Source: Heloderma charlesbogerti
Taxonomy: Eukaryota; Chordata; Lepidosauria; Squamata; Helodermatidae
Assembly (NCBI GenBank): GCA_026122225.1
Contig: JANEZZ010002240.1
Coordinates: forward strand, 868,001-932,000
Reading direction: 5' to 3'
DNA: 64,000 nucleotides
The position numbers and the translations under genes were made by a program. The notes below the pieces were generated by a model, which saw nothing but the letters and a program-made list of their open reading frames with translations, had not been told where the DNA came from and made no database searches. Of this stretch, positions 44,848 to 56,186 are shown in pieces (within the stretch, counting starts at the first letter, position 1; each line of letters starts with the position of its first letter).

Positions 44848-45612
44848 GAGCTGTGCACAAATGGCCTCTTGAAATTCTCCTCCTTACTTGTGGGCAGAGA
44901 AATTTGGGAGACAATTTCACCAAATTTCTCCAGGGGAGGAGAAATTCTCAACAGTTTCTCCCAGGCAGGGCTCCCCATTGGCAGGGCTTGTAGAACAGCT
45001 TCTTTCTTTTTTGGTAAGGGTTTTTTTTGGGGGGGGGTTGTGCTGCAACAACATCAACTGTCTTGGCAGGCTGGCCCCTAGTTTACATCCACCACAATGC
45101 AGGTGGGGGTAGTGTGGTGTCCAGCTCCAGGAATGAGGTGGAGTTAGTGCTTTGCCAAAATCAGTCCTCTGATTTCCTGAAAGCTTTCTCCCCCTATGAA
45201 AGAGGCTTCTGCCTTATTCAGGATGCTTTATGATTTATTTTTGTGGTGTTTTTGAGCTTACCTAATCACAGCTAGCCTCCCAGGCTGCCTGCACGCCCTG
45301 ATCTGAAAAAAGCCCTATGGGAGGAATTACCTCATGGTGTCTTAAACTGGGCTTTAATTGAAGTGTAGGAAGCTGAGGTGGCTACAGGCTGCTGGAGAGA
45401 TGATTGTGCAATGAAAAACAGGACACTTGTGCTCACTCCTTGGCCACCTCCTAAGTAAGGTAACCCCAAGAAACTCAACTCCACCCCCATGAGAATTTCT
45501 CCAAAAATTTCTTCACCACTGAACTCCTTTCAAAAGCAATTTTCCTTCTTTCAAACGGAATGAGAATGGCTGAAAAAAAATGTGGGAGAAAATTTTGGCA
45601 CATCATTCACTA
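44848..45612 (+). mobile_element. Family K element, uninterrupted
   Basis: Left tip CTAGAGCTGTGCACAAATGG, right end 'gtgggagaaaattttggcacatcattcactag'; these look like inverted ends. Internal 'gagaaattctcaacagtttctcc' and 'ctggctggcccc'-type words are shared with 42286-43500 and, in reverse, 53030-53262. No coding. Confidence 0.7.
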
Positions 45613-45630
45613 GGCACTTCACTTTGCAGC

Positions 45631-45916
45631 TAGGGATGTACGAATCAGCAAAACTCGAGCTCACTGAAGTTCTCTGAATTCCATATCAAAGCTCATTCTG
45701 ACTTGAGTTCATATCAGAATGCAAGCTTTGTTTTGTTGTTGTTTTGTTTACACATAAAAATCCATAAGTATTTTTGTGTGTATTTTTCCAAATGTACACA
45801 TCGCTTCTGTGCATCTTTGGAATGTATGCATTGTTCTCCCATTGATAAAAGCACATTTGTGGGCATTTTTCAAATGTATGCATTTTTTCATGCACATATC
45901 TCAAATGTATGCATGC
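45631..45916 (-). mobile_element. Family B MITE, truncated by a family A element
   Basis: Tip TAGGGATGTACGAATCAGC at 45631, then 'ctgacttgagttcatatcagaa'. Stops at 'tgtatgcatgc', exactly where the family A tip begins. The rest of family B is not found beyond 46683. Confidence 0.78.
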
Positions 45917-46683
45917 CAGGGATGTTGGAGAATTCCGCCACGGATGCCCCCGGAGAATCCTCCCAGATCCCCCCGGGATGGACCCTACATGGCGGAGGTG
46001 GCGGCTCCACTACGCCGGCCACTGTTTGCGTCCTTGCGGAGGCTGTGATAGGCTACATAAGTATCCATGTAGCCTATCATGGCAAAAGGCAGGGACGCAA
46101 ATGGTGGCTGCTATGCCATTTGTGTCCCTGCCTTTTGCTGTGATAGGCTACGTCAATATTTACGTCGCCTACCACGGCTTGGCAGGGACGCAAATGGCAT
46201 AGCGGATGTCATTTGCATCCCTGCCTTTTGCCGTGATAGGCTAAGTAGATATTTACATAGCCTACCACAGCTTGACAGGGACGCAAATGGCATAGCGGCC
46301 GCCATTTGCATCCCTGCCTTTTGCTGTGATAGGCTATGTAAGTATCTACGTAGCCTATCATGGCAAAAGGCAGGGACGCAAATGACGTAGCAGCCGCCAT
46401 TTGTGTCCCTGCCTTTTGCCTTGTTAGGCTACGTAGATACTTATGTAGCCTATCACAGCCTCCGCAAGGACGCAAATGGCGGCCAGCGTAGTGGAGGTCC
46501 TCCGCAAGGACTGTAGGGTGACTGCCATTTGCAAGTCAGCGCAGACGGCAGCAGGTAAGTGCTCCGTTTCACATGCCTTTCATCGGGGAGGCAGGGGCTT
46601 CGTTCTGCCAGGGATTTCAGGGGGCTGAATGCACTGGCATTCGGCCTCACCGAGATCCATGGCGGAATTCTCTGACATCCCTA
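45917..46683. mobile_element. Family A element with tandem hairpin array, 767 bp
   Basis: Tips CAGGGATGTTGG and ACATCCCTA. Both ends are of the 'gaattccgccacgg' type, so the element looks like a symmetric or chimeric form. Between 46040 and 46460, five TGATAGGC..GCCTATCA hairpins alternate with four GGGACGCAAATGGC..GCCATTTGCGTCCC hairpins. The first type starts at about 46044, 46139, 46233, 46326 and 46420, a period of about 94 bp. The whole span 46015-46486 is also one large palindrome. Forward donor AGCAGGTAAGTGC is near the right end. No 8-bp duplication (flanks ATGCATGC and CGTTCCTG). Confidence 0.9.
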
Positions 46684-47314
46684 CGTTCCTGGGAACTGAC
46701 CTGCCACTCTGCTGACAAATCCTTGTAGAGTTAGGGGTGCCACAGGGATCTGTCAAGCCAAAAGCGAGCAGGATTTCCCTGTGACGGCCATCCCAAAACA
46801 GCATAAGAGAATGATATGACCACCATTGACATTGTTGTTGCCATTGTCATCATCATTCCCTTGCCATGATGTCCTTTCAGGGAGGCAAGGGCTTCCACCT
46901 TCTAGTATTCCTACATTGCCTGGCTGGTGGCAGAGACCAGAGTGTGGCTCTCTTCAGCTGTGCAGTCCCAGGGTGACTGGCACTGGGTCCAAGTGTTTCT
47001 TTCTGGCAGAGAGAACAGATGCAGGCTGAACTCCCTTTCATCTGAGGTGGGGAGACCCCCCCCACACACACACACTCAGTGACATGTTAACGGCCTATTG
47101 TCAGGGCTAGAAAGCAGATCTTGCTCTCACAGTAACAAAATCCTCAAGCCATTCTCATAGAAGTGAATGGCAAACCATTCACCTAAATGGGAGAAAATAA
47201 AGTGGTGCACCACTGGGACATGAGGGAAGCCATCAAGCCAACTTCTTGCCCATGGAACTTTGTTCCTGTTATTGACAATCAAGCCTGATTCTAGCTGAGT
47301 AGCCCCTTCCCAGG
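46684..47314. other. Unique DNA, no gene seen
   Basis: Includes a short CA run near 47062-47078. No coding signal. Confidence 0.4.
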
Positions 47315-47549
47315 TTTTATTTATTAATTTGTTACATTTCTGTCCTGCCTTTTCCTTCAAGGAGCTCAAGGTGGCCTCCACAATCCTCCTCTTCTCTATC
47401 TTATCCTCACAAAAACCCTGAGAGTCAGGTTAGAGAGTCAGTGCCTGCCCCAACGTCACCCAGTGAGCTTCATGGCTGAGTGGGGTCTTGAACCTGGGTC
47501 TCCCCAGTCCCAGACTGAAACTCTAACCACTACACCACACTGGCTCTCC
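47315..47549 (-). mobile_element. Sauria-type tRNA SINE, near full length
   Basis: Read on the minus strand: the head GAGAGCCAGTGTGGTGTAGT (box A region, 47549 downward), then the box B word GGTTCAAGACCCC at about 47485-47497, then 'tgaagctcactgggtgac', 'gaggataaga' and 'ccaccttgagctccttgaagg', with a TTAATAAATAAA tail at 47315. This is the layout of the squamate Sauria SINE, with a tRNA head and a LINE-like 3' tail. Confidence 0.9.
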
Positions 47550-48393
47550 AATGGGTTCTGTTTCTTGGTCACACTACAGTCTGACAGAAAGCTGGGATGG
47601 GTAGAACACAGGTCTAGATTTTTTGGTGCTGACTCCCACTGAAATAAATCACAACTTTAACCACAGTTAAGCTCCATTCCATTGCTTTCAGTGGGAAGTC
47701 ACAGCTAACTTTGGCTGGACCATGCTTACTTTGGTTTCTGGCTTTAATAGTTATGTTCCCTAAACCTTGCATAAATCAGGGATTATAGGTTTTTAAAATG
47801 CATTCTGCATTTGATACTTTATTTCCTTGTAAGATAAATTTGTACAAATGGGTACATGTGTGTCTGTGTCTGTGTTATACACAGATAATGTAGGCTAGAA
47901 AAATGGACATTTTGCATCAACCCTTTTCTTTTTATGAGCCATCATGCCACCTAAACCTCAAGAAAACTGGTTTCACATTAAATGCTGTATGACAGACAAC
48001 ACTAATAAACAGGATCCAGTTTTCTCAAGATGTCCAGAGCTGACTTCTCATTTCTCTGAAAACTTAATGGCTTTTGCTTGAGGCTACATCTACATAGCCA
48101 GTGAAGAGCAGATTGACTCTGTCTGGCTGCTGCTACTGGATTATTCCCTGGAGTTGACAGGTTCTCTGTCTTATCCATATGCTCTTCATCCCATCTATTT
48201 TCAAAGTCTTCATAAGCACCTGCTGATTAAAGATGGGTCAGCCTCAAACACCTGAATTCAGGTTGTTTTTGGCTGAACCTTGCAAGTGGTACAGATCACC
48301 TTGGGGGCAAGGAGATCTGTTCTCCCTTATACATTGTGCATTCTGCAGGGACAGAAATAGCAAAAGGCCTATCTGTTTCATCGGATTATTGCC
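47550..48393. other. Unique AT-rich DNA, no gene seen
   Basis: No gene or clear repeat recognised. Confidence 0.4.
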
Positions 48394-48767
48394 TAAGGAT
48401 GCATGAGAAATTAGTTTCAGTTCATTTCTAATCAAGATTTACCCAGTTCACACCTTCAGACCATACACAGATTTGGATGCAAATCTTGCAATTCTTGGAT
48501 GCCGAGCTTGCAGTATGATTTGCAGATTCCCCCCTCCCCATGTGTTCCACAGCATGCACACATTTGAAAAATGTGCACAAATACACCTTAATCGATGGGA
48601 GAAGAATGTGTGTATTTCAAAGATGTGCACAAAAATATGCACGGATTTTCAAGTGAAAAGAAAAATCAATGCTCGCAGTCTGATAATGGACTAGAGTTGG
48701 TACAAGCTTTGAGATGGAATTCAGAGAACTTTGACGATCTCATGTTTTGCTGATTTGCACATCCCTA
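48394..48767 (+). mobile_element. Family B MITE, uninterrupted reference copy, 374 bp
   Basis: Tips TAAGGATGCATGAG and TTTGCACATCCCTA. Internal 'tttgaaaaatgtgcacaaatacacc' and 'ttcaagtgaaaagaaaaat'. Useful as the empty-site model for the family B copies at 20167-22008 and 22917-24272. Own duplication not evident (TTATTGCC versus AAGAATAG). Confidence 0.85.
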
Positions 48768-48919
48768 AAGAATAGAATGCCTACTGGTCTTGGCTACACT
48801 CAGATTGTTGGCAAACATTAAAATTGAGCTGGGAAAGCAAGCTGACAAAAGTTCAATGACCTTCACCTCCGGGACTGATTTCTCCGACATCCCTACGCAT
48901 GGATTCATCATCGGAGGGA

Positions 48920-49325
48920 GCAATCCTATGCGGATCGATGGTCTCCTCCGAGCCCAGGGACAACTGCCTATCCAGTGCAGGGCAGGAGGAGTGGTGAGGA
49001 GAGGATCTGCTCCTTGCTCCCCCTGCTCTGCTTTTGCGGCTAGACAGATGATTTTGGCTGTCTAGCTGCAGGACCTTGGAGTGTGGGAAGTGGTGGCCGG
49101 ACAACACATAGGATGTGTCATACCGGAATTTCTGACCTCCCTGCCTCAGCCCATCCCTGGGAACACTGTTTTCACTGCTCCATGCTGCTCTTATGAGCAA
49201 GGAGCTCAGGGCTGATCCGTGCTGCCTATGAGGGGTGATACAAGCTGGGGGTGGGGGGGTCAGTTCTCTGGGAACTGATCTACCCTATGGCCATCTAGCC
49301 ACCAACTAGCGGTCATAGGATTGCG
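48920..49325. mobile_element. Family E foldback MITE
   Basis: Left tip GCAATCCTATGCGG, right tip GGTCATAGGATTGC. The interior matches 41811-42195 in reverse. A family A-like end, 'gatttctccgacatcccta', sits just upstream (about 48878-48896) without the rest of that element. Confidence 0.72.
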
Positions 49326-50167
49326 CTGGAAAAATATTTTCTCTATGGGAAGGCTATTATGGGCATACCATTGGGGCAAACATTTCTTTTTCTGGACAAT
49401 TGTCTGTGTAATGAAAAAGGAAGAGACATCACATCCTTCCCTACCCAGAAGCTTTTGAAGTTTCATTTCACACTGATAAGTTCAGCTCAGCTGGTGCTGC
49501 AGAAGCCTGACTTTGGCTGACTTAATTACATTTCAAAGAAAGATACCCTCCCAACCAGCTCATGTCCACATCTCATAGTAACAATCTGCCCACCCCCTCC
49601 TCACAACCAGAGGGGAATTGCAATGCAGACTACTTATCATGAATGTAATTTGATTGGGGTGGGGGGATAATGATGTGAATGACTGAATGGAATGGGAGTA
49701 ATTTATTGAAGGGGAATTTTTTTCGGAGCAGGATCTGCATCATCATCTGGGTGGTAAATTAATTGAATAAGATGACTGATCTGGGTGATACAAGCTGGAG
49801 GTGCAACTGAGTTTAAGAAAGTTGGGGGGTGATTTGAATGGGAAATTAATTGGTTTGCCTTCTGTGAAATTGAAATTTTTAGTAATTATTTCCAAATTTG
49901 CATATATACACATGGATTAGCATGTGCAAACCTATGCAAATTTGTGTCCTCTTTTCTCTTCTTTTGTAGTGGCACTTGTCCTCTTCTTTGGCAGTGTGTA
50001 ACTGGACCATCATCTTACCTTCTCAACAGTGGTGCCTAGAGTGGGATCCATGACTTTGATGGTCATTAGGCAGTTTGCTAAACATTACATTTTCTGGTAG
50101 TGCTTTTGAAGAAGTGGATGAATATCTAACACTCTCTCTTTTACTTCCTAGCTTTAGCCAGCACCAG
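49326..50167. other. Unique AT-rich DNA, no gene seen
   Basis: No repeat recognised. Confidence 0.4.
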
Positions 50168-50249
50168 CAGTCCTATGCACACTTACCTGGGAGTAAGCCC
50201 CACTAAACTCAATGGGGCTTATTTCTGAGTAGATGTGTATAGGATTACA
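50168..50249. mobile_element. Short palindromic MITE, AATCCTATGCA type
   Basis: 'gtcctatgcacacttacctgggagtaagcccc' pairs with 'ggggcttatttctgagtagatgtgtataggat'. Almost fully self-complementary. Confidence 0.85.
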
Positions 50250-51218
50250 AGGTTGATATTTTATTGTTTTTCTGTGCTGTAATTGTGATTTAATGTCACT
50301 CTTTAAAAAAAGAAAAGATGCATGTCACCTTGATTATCATTTGCTGGAAAGGTGGGTTATAAATATTTAAACTAATCCCCTGGATTGTGGCCACTGTTTG
50401 GGTAGCCTGTGCACATTCAAATGGTCCATCCCATGCAAAACCACAATCTTCTTTCTGTTCAAAACCATATTCTGTGAGGAAGAAAAATGATTTTCATGCT
50501 GTTTTTGTGGTGTTTCTCTGCCCGGGAAGTCCATCAAGGCTGGATAAGCTTTCAGATTCCTGCTTGCTTATCCAATCAGATGGAGTCAGTTTCCAGAATG
50601 TGTTTAGTTCTTTTTCTACCTGTACATCATCGTTTTTCACCCTTTTGGGTAGGATCTTAAGTATATAGGATGAGGCTTTTGGAGAGCTTTGTGCTCACTA
50701 CCTGCAGTTTCGTAGGAGGCTAACAGAAGTGAAAGATTTGGCATTAAGCCTTCAAGAGAATTGTTCCCATAGCTCCAGCACTGTGATGACTTGTGAGGGG
50801 GTATTTGAAAGTTATTAATGTTGGATCCAGTGTGCTAACAAACCGTGGACTTTCCCTGACAAAGATATCAGGCGGAAAGGTAGCAAACCATAAAATAAAG
50901 ACACATACTTTTTTTTTTTTAATATTAGCCTCAGCTCAAGATGTTACAGGAGCCTGGAGGGCTTTTTTTCTTTTTTAAAAGCAAAGGCATCTGCCTATTA
51001 GATATCTGGGGATACACTAATGTTATTATTGTGCTGGCAATTACTGGCAAATGAAGATGGTTTGGTATGTTTTACACACATTCCCCCAAGAGGAAGAATG
51101 CAAGCAAGGTCAAATATTCTCCGAAAAATAAAACCTGGAGACAAAAAATGGAAAGGGTTTAGCTGGCGGGGCTGAGATAAAATTATAAACAGGGGGTGAA
51201 GGTGTAACAGCCATCTTG
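50250..51218. other. Unique DNA, no gene seen
   Basis: AT-rich with a T-run (50910-50919). No gene found. Confidence 0.4.
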
Positions 51219-51369
51219 TAGCAATGTGGTGTAGTAGTTAGACTGTTGGACACAGAACTGGGAGACCCTGGATTCCAATCTCCTTTCAGCTGTGGGAGTC
51301 ACAGGGTAGCCTTGGGAAAGTCACTATCACTCTGCCTAACCTACCTCATGGGGAGGCTGTTATGTGGAC
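51219..51369 (+). mobile_element. Sauria-type SINE, truncated
   Basis: 'gcaatgtggtgtagtagttagactgttggaca' is the head; 'ggagaccctggattccaatctcc' spans the decayed box B; 'cctaacctacctcatggggaggctg' is the body. The tail is missing. Confidence 0.82.
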
Positions 51370-51388
51370 TGATAGGGAGTCTCAGGTA

Positions 51389-51550
51389 GAGATGGGCAAA
51401 TCTGCCAGTTTTGCTTTCTTCCCTATTCAGAGTTTTCAAATCTCAAATTCTTTCTTTAAGATGAAGAACTTTGAGAACTGGGGTAAATTCTTATCAGAAA
51501 TGGAAATGAAATTCTCATCCATCTGCACCAGCTACATTCAATAGATACAG
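51389..51550 (+). mobile_element. Family D AT-rich MITE
   Basis: Tip TAGAGATGGGCAAATCTGCC, then 'tttcaaatctcaaattctttc'. It matches, in reverse, the sequence flanking the family A element at 62689-63456. Confidence 0.6.
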
Positions 51551-51657
51551 CTATTCCCAGTGTGGAGAGGACCATGATATACTTATCTGCCATATAGCTG
51601 TTAAAGATGAAGAGACTATCAGAAAAAAAGAGCTGGCAACCCTAATTCAGGATTAAC

Positions 51658-52108
51658 TAGGGATGTACGAACCCCCCACTGTCTGGTCCAGGAAGACGGG
51701 TCTGTGGAGGGGCAATTTAGGCTGCCCAGGGCCCTGCATAATCCTTCCATTAGCCTATCACTGGAAAAATACAGCCATAAATGGTGTATTGTATGCCATT
51801 TGCGGCCGTAAAGCACTGTCATTGACCTAAATTGCAGCTGCTTATGGCTGTATTTAGGACAAAGTAAGTGCTTTATGGCCACAAATGGTGTACAATACTC
51901 CATTTACGGCTGTAACTTCCCTGTGATAAGCTAATGGCAGCCACCATTAGCATATCACATCTTATAGGGAACTGGAGAGGCGACCCACGTGAACTCCTCC
52001 AGACCCAGAGGTAAGTGCACTGCAGCCGCTCTGCCACGGACTCTTGAAGTTGGATTCTTTGGAATACAGCCTCATTTGAGTCTGCAGCAGAATTCTCCAG
52101 CATCTCTA
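51658..52108 (-). mobile_element. Family A related element, 451 bp
   Basis: Tips TAGGGATGTACGAA and CATCTCTA. Duplication GGATTAAC (51650-51657) versus GGGCTAAC (52109-52116), 6 of 8. The centre is a long imperfect palindrome with ATGGTGTATTGTATGCCATTT and TGCAGCTGC words. An outward forward donor, GAGGTAAGTGCA, is at about 52008-52019, and the left side lacks a clear donor. Right terminus 'gaatcc..gagtctgcagcagaattctcc' places it near the short subfamily. Confidence 0.85.
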
Positions 52109-52188
52109 GGGCTAACCTGGCTGAATACAATGGGATTCAAATGCAGACTTTTAAGAACAAAGCACGCTGTTATGAAATAGCTCTCTTT

Positions 52189-52724
52189 TAGGGATGGGGG
52201 AGAATTTCTCCCCGAAACTTCGGGGGGCCAAGTGCCAATGTATTCAGCCCCTCGAAGTAGTTTCGGGGAGAAATTCTCCGCCCCCCCGCCGCCTGCCCCC
52301 CCCGGGATGGGACTTGCCTTTCCCAAATGTCCCTCCCGGCGGCGGGTCCCAGTGGTGGTTCGGCAGGTCTTCGACAGGGGCAGAGGTGGCAGCAGGTCTT
52401 TCGACCGGCTGCTGCCGCCGCCGTTCCAATAAAAGTAAAAAAAAAAAAACCGCCCCCGTGATAGGCTACGTGATGATTAACGTAGCCTATCACGGCTAGA
52501 TCTGCAAAGTCAGCCGTGATAGGCTACGTGAATCGTCACGTAGCCTATCACGGGTGACTTAAAAAAAAAAAAAAAAAAAAGCGGCGGCCCCCATAGGGAG
52601 CCGCCATTCGCGTTCCTTATTTGGTCGCTGTAGTCTACGTAAAGATTACGTAGACTACGGCGAAAATAAGGGCAATGCTATTTGCGTTGCCCTTATTTTC
52701 GCCGTAGTCTACATAAAGATTTAC
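52189..52724 (+). mobile_element. Family A element, left half only
   Basis: Left tip TAGGGATGGGGG, then a reverse-strand donor-like ACTTGCCTT, a GGTCTTTCGACCGG hairpin (about 52397-52410), GATAGGCTACGTGATGAT hairpins, a long A-run, and the TCTACGTAAAGATTACGTAGAC hairpin. It stops at 'tctacataaagatttac', the loop of the next hairpin, and unique DNA begins. Closest to the CR1-inserted copy 29186-30156 (shared GTGA/TCAC stem change). Confidence 0.9.
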
Positions 52725-53029
52725 AATTTTCTATTGTTCTACCTTTTCCCAAATTCATTCTAAGTATTTTGATACATTTTTTGAGAAGAGGTCCATCTGG
52801 TCTGTCTCAGACAGAATACATTTTTTTGCTTACATGTCATAATAAGACAATTCTCCTGGCACTGGCCAATTTTGACCTTGCAGCCCAAAGCTATAGAGTA
52901 ACTTTTGACTTTGCAAACTGATTAAAAATGTGTAGCATATCTTTTATCTAATTTTTACTCATCTATGTTTTTTGTATGCTTGCTGTAGCCGTTGGTTAAA
53001 ACAATAAAAGCTTCATTGATTTATTGGCC
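52725..53029. other. Unique DNA, no gene seen
   Basis: AT-rich. Confidence 0.4.
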
Positions 53030-53262
53030 ATTGATGCTGAGGATAAACACAGTTGATGCTGTTGCCGTCTGCAGTGGCAATGGAAAAAACCCAAAACTTC
53101 TGAAAAGAAGAAGCTGTGCTTCATCCCCTGCCAATGGTGAGCTCCACTTGAGAAACTGTTGGAGAATTTCTCCTCCCCTTGGAGAAATTCTATGAAATTG
53201 TTTCCCCAATTTCTCTGTCCATAAATAGAGTGGAGAAGTTTGAGAGGCCATTTGAGCACACC
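53030..53262 (-). mobile_element. Family K fragment
   Basis: 'gagaaactgttggagaatttctcctcc' and 'gccatttgagcacacccctag' match the left part of 44848-45612 in reverse. Confidence 0.65.
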
Positions 53263-55886
53263 CCTAGTTTAAACCTCCCCTTCCTGTGACTTCACCTTTC
53301 CTGCTTTGCTTAGCACAATGGAAGAGGGGGGTGCTCCTCTTTCATGGATTCAACAAAACCCCTGCATCTCTAGTTAACACAGACAATTTTCTTTACATAT
53401 GAGAAGGTAACTAGCATTTTCTTTTTAAATTCATCTTTTTGGGGGGCGGAAAGCACACAAGAGCAGAACAGCAAAAAGGCTGCAAAAAACAAATTTGTCT
53501 GGGAGCTTGAATTGCAAATGATGACCATTGACCACGCTTTGGGGGCTATACTGTGTTATGTTGTTTATCGCCACATATGTGATCCAGAATAATGTCTTTT
53601 ATTGATCCAGTGGTCATTGCTTAGAAAGGCTGTATGCCTCCAGATCCAGGAAATTAATCTTCAGAAACTGGGTTCTCAGAACAACGTTAAAAACAGAATA
53701 AAAGTGGAATAATATATTCCATAATAATGAAACATGATTATAAAGTTTCATGCCCTGGTTAAGCTTTGGGCCACCTAGATTAAATTCCTTTGTTCTCCCC
53801 CAGTTGAAAATGGAGAATACCTAAACATATAGGTGAATGCAATATTTTTAAAAAGTAATTTTCATCTGTTCTATGGATCAACATTGTTTGTAAAATATTC
53901 TTTAGCTATATTTTGGGTAGCACTGAGCCAAATGGGGGTTGTCACTTGTCACAAAAATCTTTACCACCTGCACCTCACAAAACATTTGCATCCATTTTGA
54001 TTATTGTTTGGGGCATCTCTGAAATGAGGTGATAATGTTCACCTATTTAGAATGAGGGCAGGATGTCATCACCCTCAGTCTGACAGGGCTTCATAACATC
54101 ATCATAAAGCCAAAACTGATGGATTCACAAGAATGCCTATAAAGAGTGATGCAGATTCATGAGGTCAAGTGGATCAGAAGGAAGCCTACACAGAGTGATG
54201 GCAATGCTTCCTGCCATCACTCCAATTTGGCTTAATGTAGCTAAATCTGATTAGCCACAGGCTGCTATGACAATACCACATTAGTTATGTGATCTCTGAT
54301 TGGCTGGATTATTTCACCCACAAGAAGACCCCGCCTTTAAAAATGTACTGAAATAACTGACAAGAGAGGGCAATGAACTGGCATGAAAAGAGTAAATTGG
54401 GGGGGGGGTCTTTGGGGAAACATTTCAGCCCCTCTAAAAGTTTTTTATAATGCCAAACATTTAGTGCAGTCCATGCAGAAATTCCTGATATTTCAGGACA
54501 TGAATATCTTGATTATCTATTGGGTAATAGATTAATTATTGGGTACCCCCACCTCATATAGCCCAAAATAAACTCTGCTGCCATTTATTTAAATGTTGTA
54601 TTATCTGAAGATGTTGCAAATCTTGCAAGCAAGTTAGACAAAATAGACTGGGTTTTTCCAATTTGTTCTTGAAACTGAGCCAGAATCAAATGCTCTGGTG
54701 GAAATGGGTTTCTTCTGATTCTGGTTTGGAGGGTTCTGGAGCAGTAACTATGGCTTCCTGATTCAAGTGATGTCATGGCAAATTATGGTTAAGGAGGGAG
54801 GGAATGTGAGATCACAGCTTGTTCACAACTGAACCTTAATGAATCTGTAAAAGAAGGAATCATATTTTTTCACCCAGCACACAGTAAAAGTGTATGAATG
54901 ATTTAAATGTAATGCATGATGAAGGAAGTCTGGGGAGCAAGGATATGAATTTGTGATAGAAATTAGGAAACTTTTGCAAAGCTGTAATTACAGTGTTAGC
55001 CTGACACAGATGTTAGGCAGCTAAGGGAAAGGCTAGCCTAGTGGAATTAATGATAAAAAATGCGAAAACTGTTGCCTGAACTACAATTAACCTTTGAGTC
55101 AGCTTTAAAGTTGGACCCGGCTATGAAATCAGCAAATAAAAATGTGGCGATTTGCCTGGACTGCTCAAGAGAGCACGGCGGGACATTTAATATGCAGAAG
55201 GCAAAAGGAAATTTATGCAAAATTTCAAAGCAGCCTGTTAGCCTTCATATACAAGTAAAAACCTTTCTAACCTTCTGTTTCTTGGTGAGGGTGCCCTCCT
55301 GACACAGATGTTAAACAGTTAAGGGAAAGACTAGACTAGTGGATTTAAAAAACAAATCAAATCAAAAGCTACTTCCAGACTAAGCAAGACAGACAGATAG
55401 GGCAATGAGCAGAGCAGATGCAGGAGATTGTTGTGGGACAGAGAAGTCTGTTAGATGGTGAGGAGCAGCTAAGTCACTCCTCTAGATGGCTAGTTGTCTA
55501 GACTGCAGAGTAAATGCAGGTCCAGGGTGTAATGATAGGAACCTGGGTGTACAATGAATGAGTTCACAGTGGGGAGCAGTTCTGGGGAACACCCACAGAG
55601 AATTGAAACTTAGATCAGCCACCATTTTGAGATCAGTTGCAAACTCGTGGCATTAAAGAAAGTTTGCTTATACTCCATATCTCATGGGATATTTTACAAA
55701 GTTTGCAGCAACTATTACCCTGGGACATATACAGAACAAAGCAGGAAGTGGCTGACTGCTTGTCCTAATTAACAGAAATTTTGGCTATAAAAGAGGTCCA
55801 CCCAGAAATGTCTGCTTCTGCCTTAAGGTGGCTGGGTGAAAAAGAGCACAGGACTTCTGCACTTTTTGTAGTTTTATAGAAGAGGG
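53263..55886. other. Unique AT-rich DNA with one direct repeat, no gene seen
   Basis: The longest repeat-free stretch in the window. A 51-bp direct repeat (54999-55048 and 55298-55348) is listed separately. No coding frame with support. Confidence 0.45.
54999..55348 (+). repeat. Direct repeat pair, about 51 bp, 299 bp apart
   Basis: 'cctgacacagatgttaggcag' at 54999 and 'cctgacacagatgttaaacag' at 55298, each followed by 'aagggaaa' and 'tagtgga'. I count about 45 of 51 positions alike. The 248-bp spacer is unlike either side. Confidence 0.8.
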
Positions 55887-56186
55887 AAACAGGGCCAGCC
55901 TAAAACCTTTTGGCTGTCTAAGGTGAAGGAAAAGAAAGTCTCCCCCCGACCCCCTTTCCACAAGCAGAAACCAACCAGTTTGACATCTGAATCTTACTCC
56001 AACACTGGTGATGGGACAATGTCCTCCTCAGCACCTGAGGCAGGAGATTATCTTAGGGGGCACAGAACAGGCACAGTGGCCACTCACAACGCTGTTCTCC
56101 AACATCTTGCCTGAGCTCCCTGCCCCTCAGTATCCACTGTCTGAGACAGCTGTCTCACTCTGCCTTATGGTAGAGCTGGGCCTGGA
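55887..56186. mobile_element. Family J MITE
   Basis: Tips CAGGGCCAGCCTAAA and GTAGAGCTGGGCCTG. Interior matches 17330-17570. Confidence 0.72.

Noticed and set aside
46036..46465. Regularly spaced palindromic repeats resembling a CRISPR array
   Set aside because: The 'spacers' are themselves palindromes of a second type and repeat too. The unit is part of a transposon found many times in the window, there are no cas genes, and the context is vertebrate DNA.
47485..47549. tRNA gene with box A and box B
   Set aside because: The tRNA-like head is attached to the Sauria SINE body and A-rich tail, and its cloverleaf is degraded.
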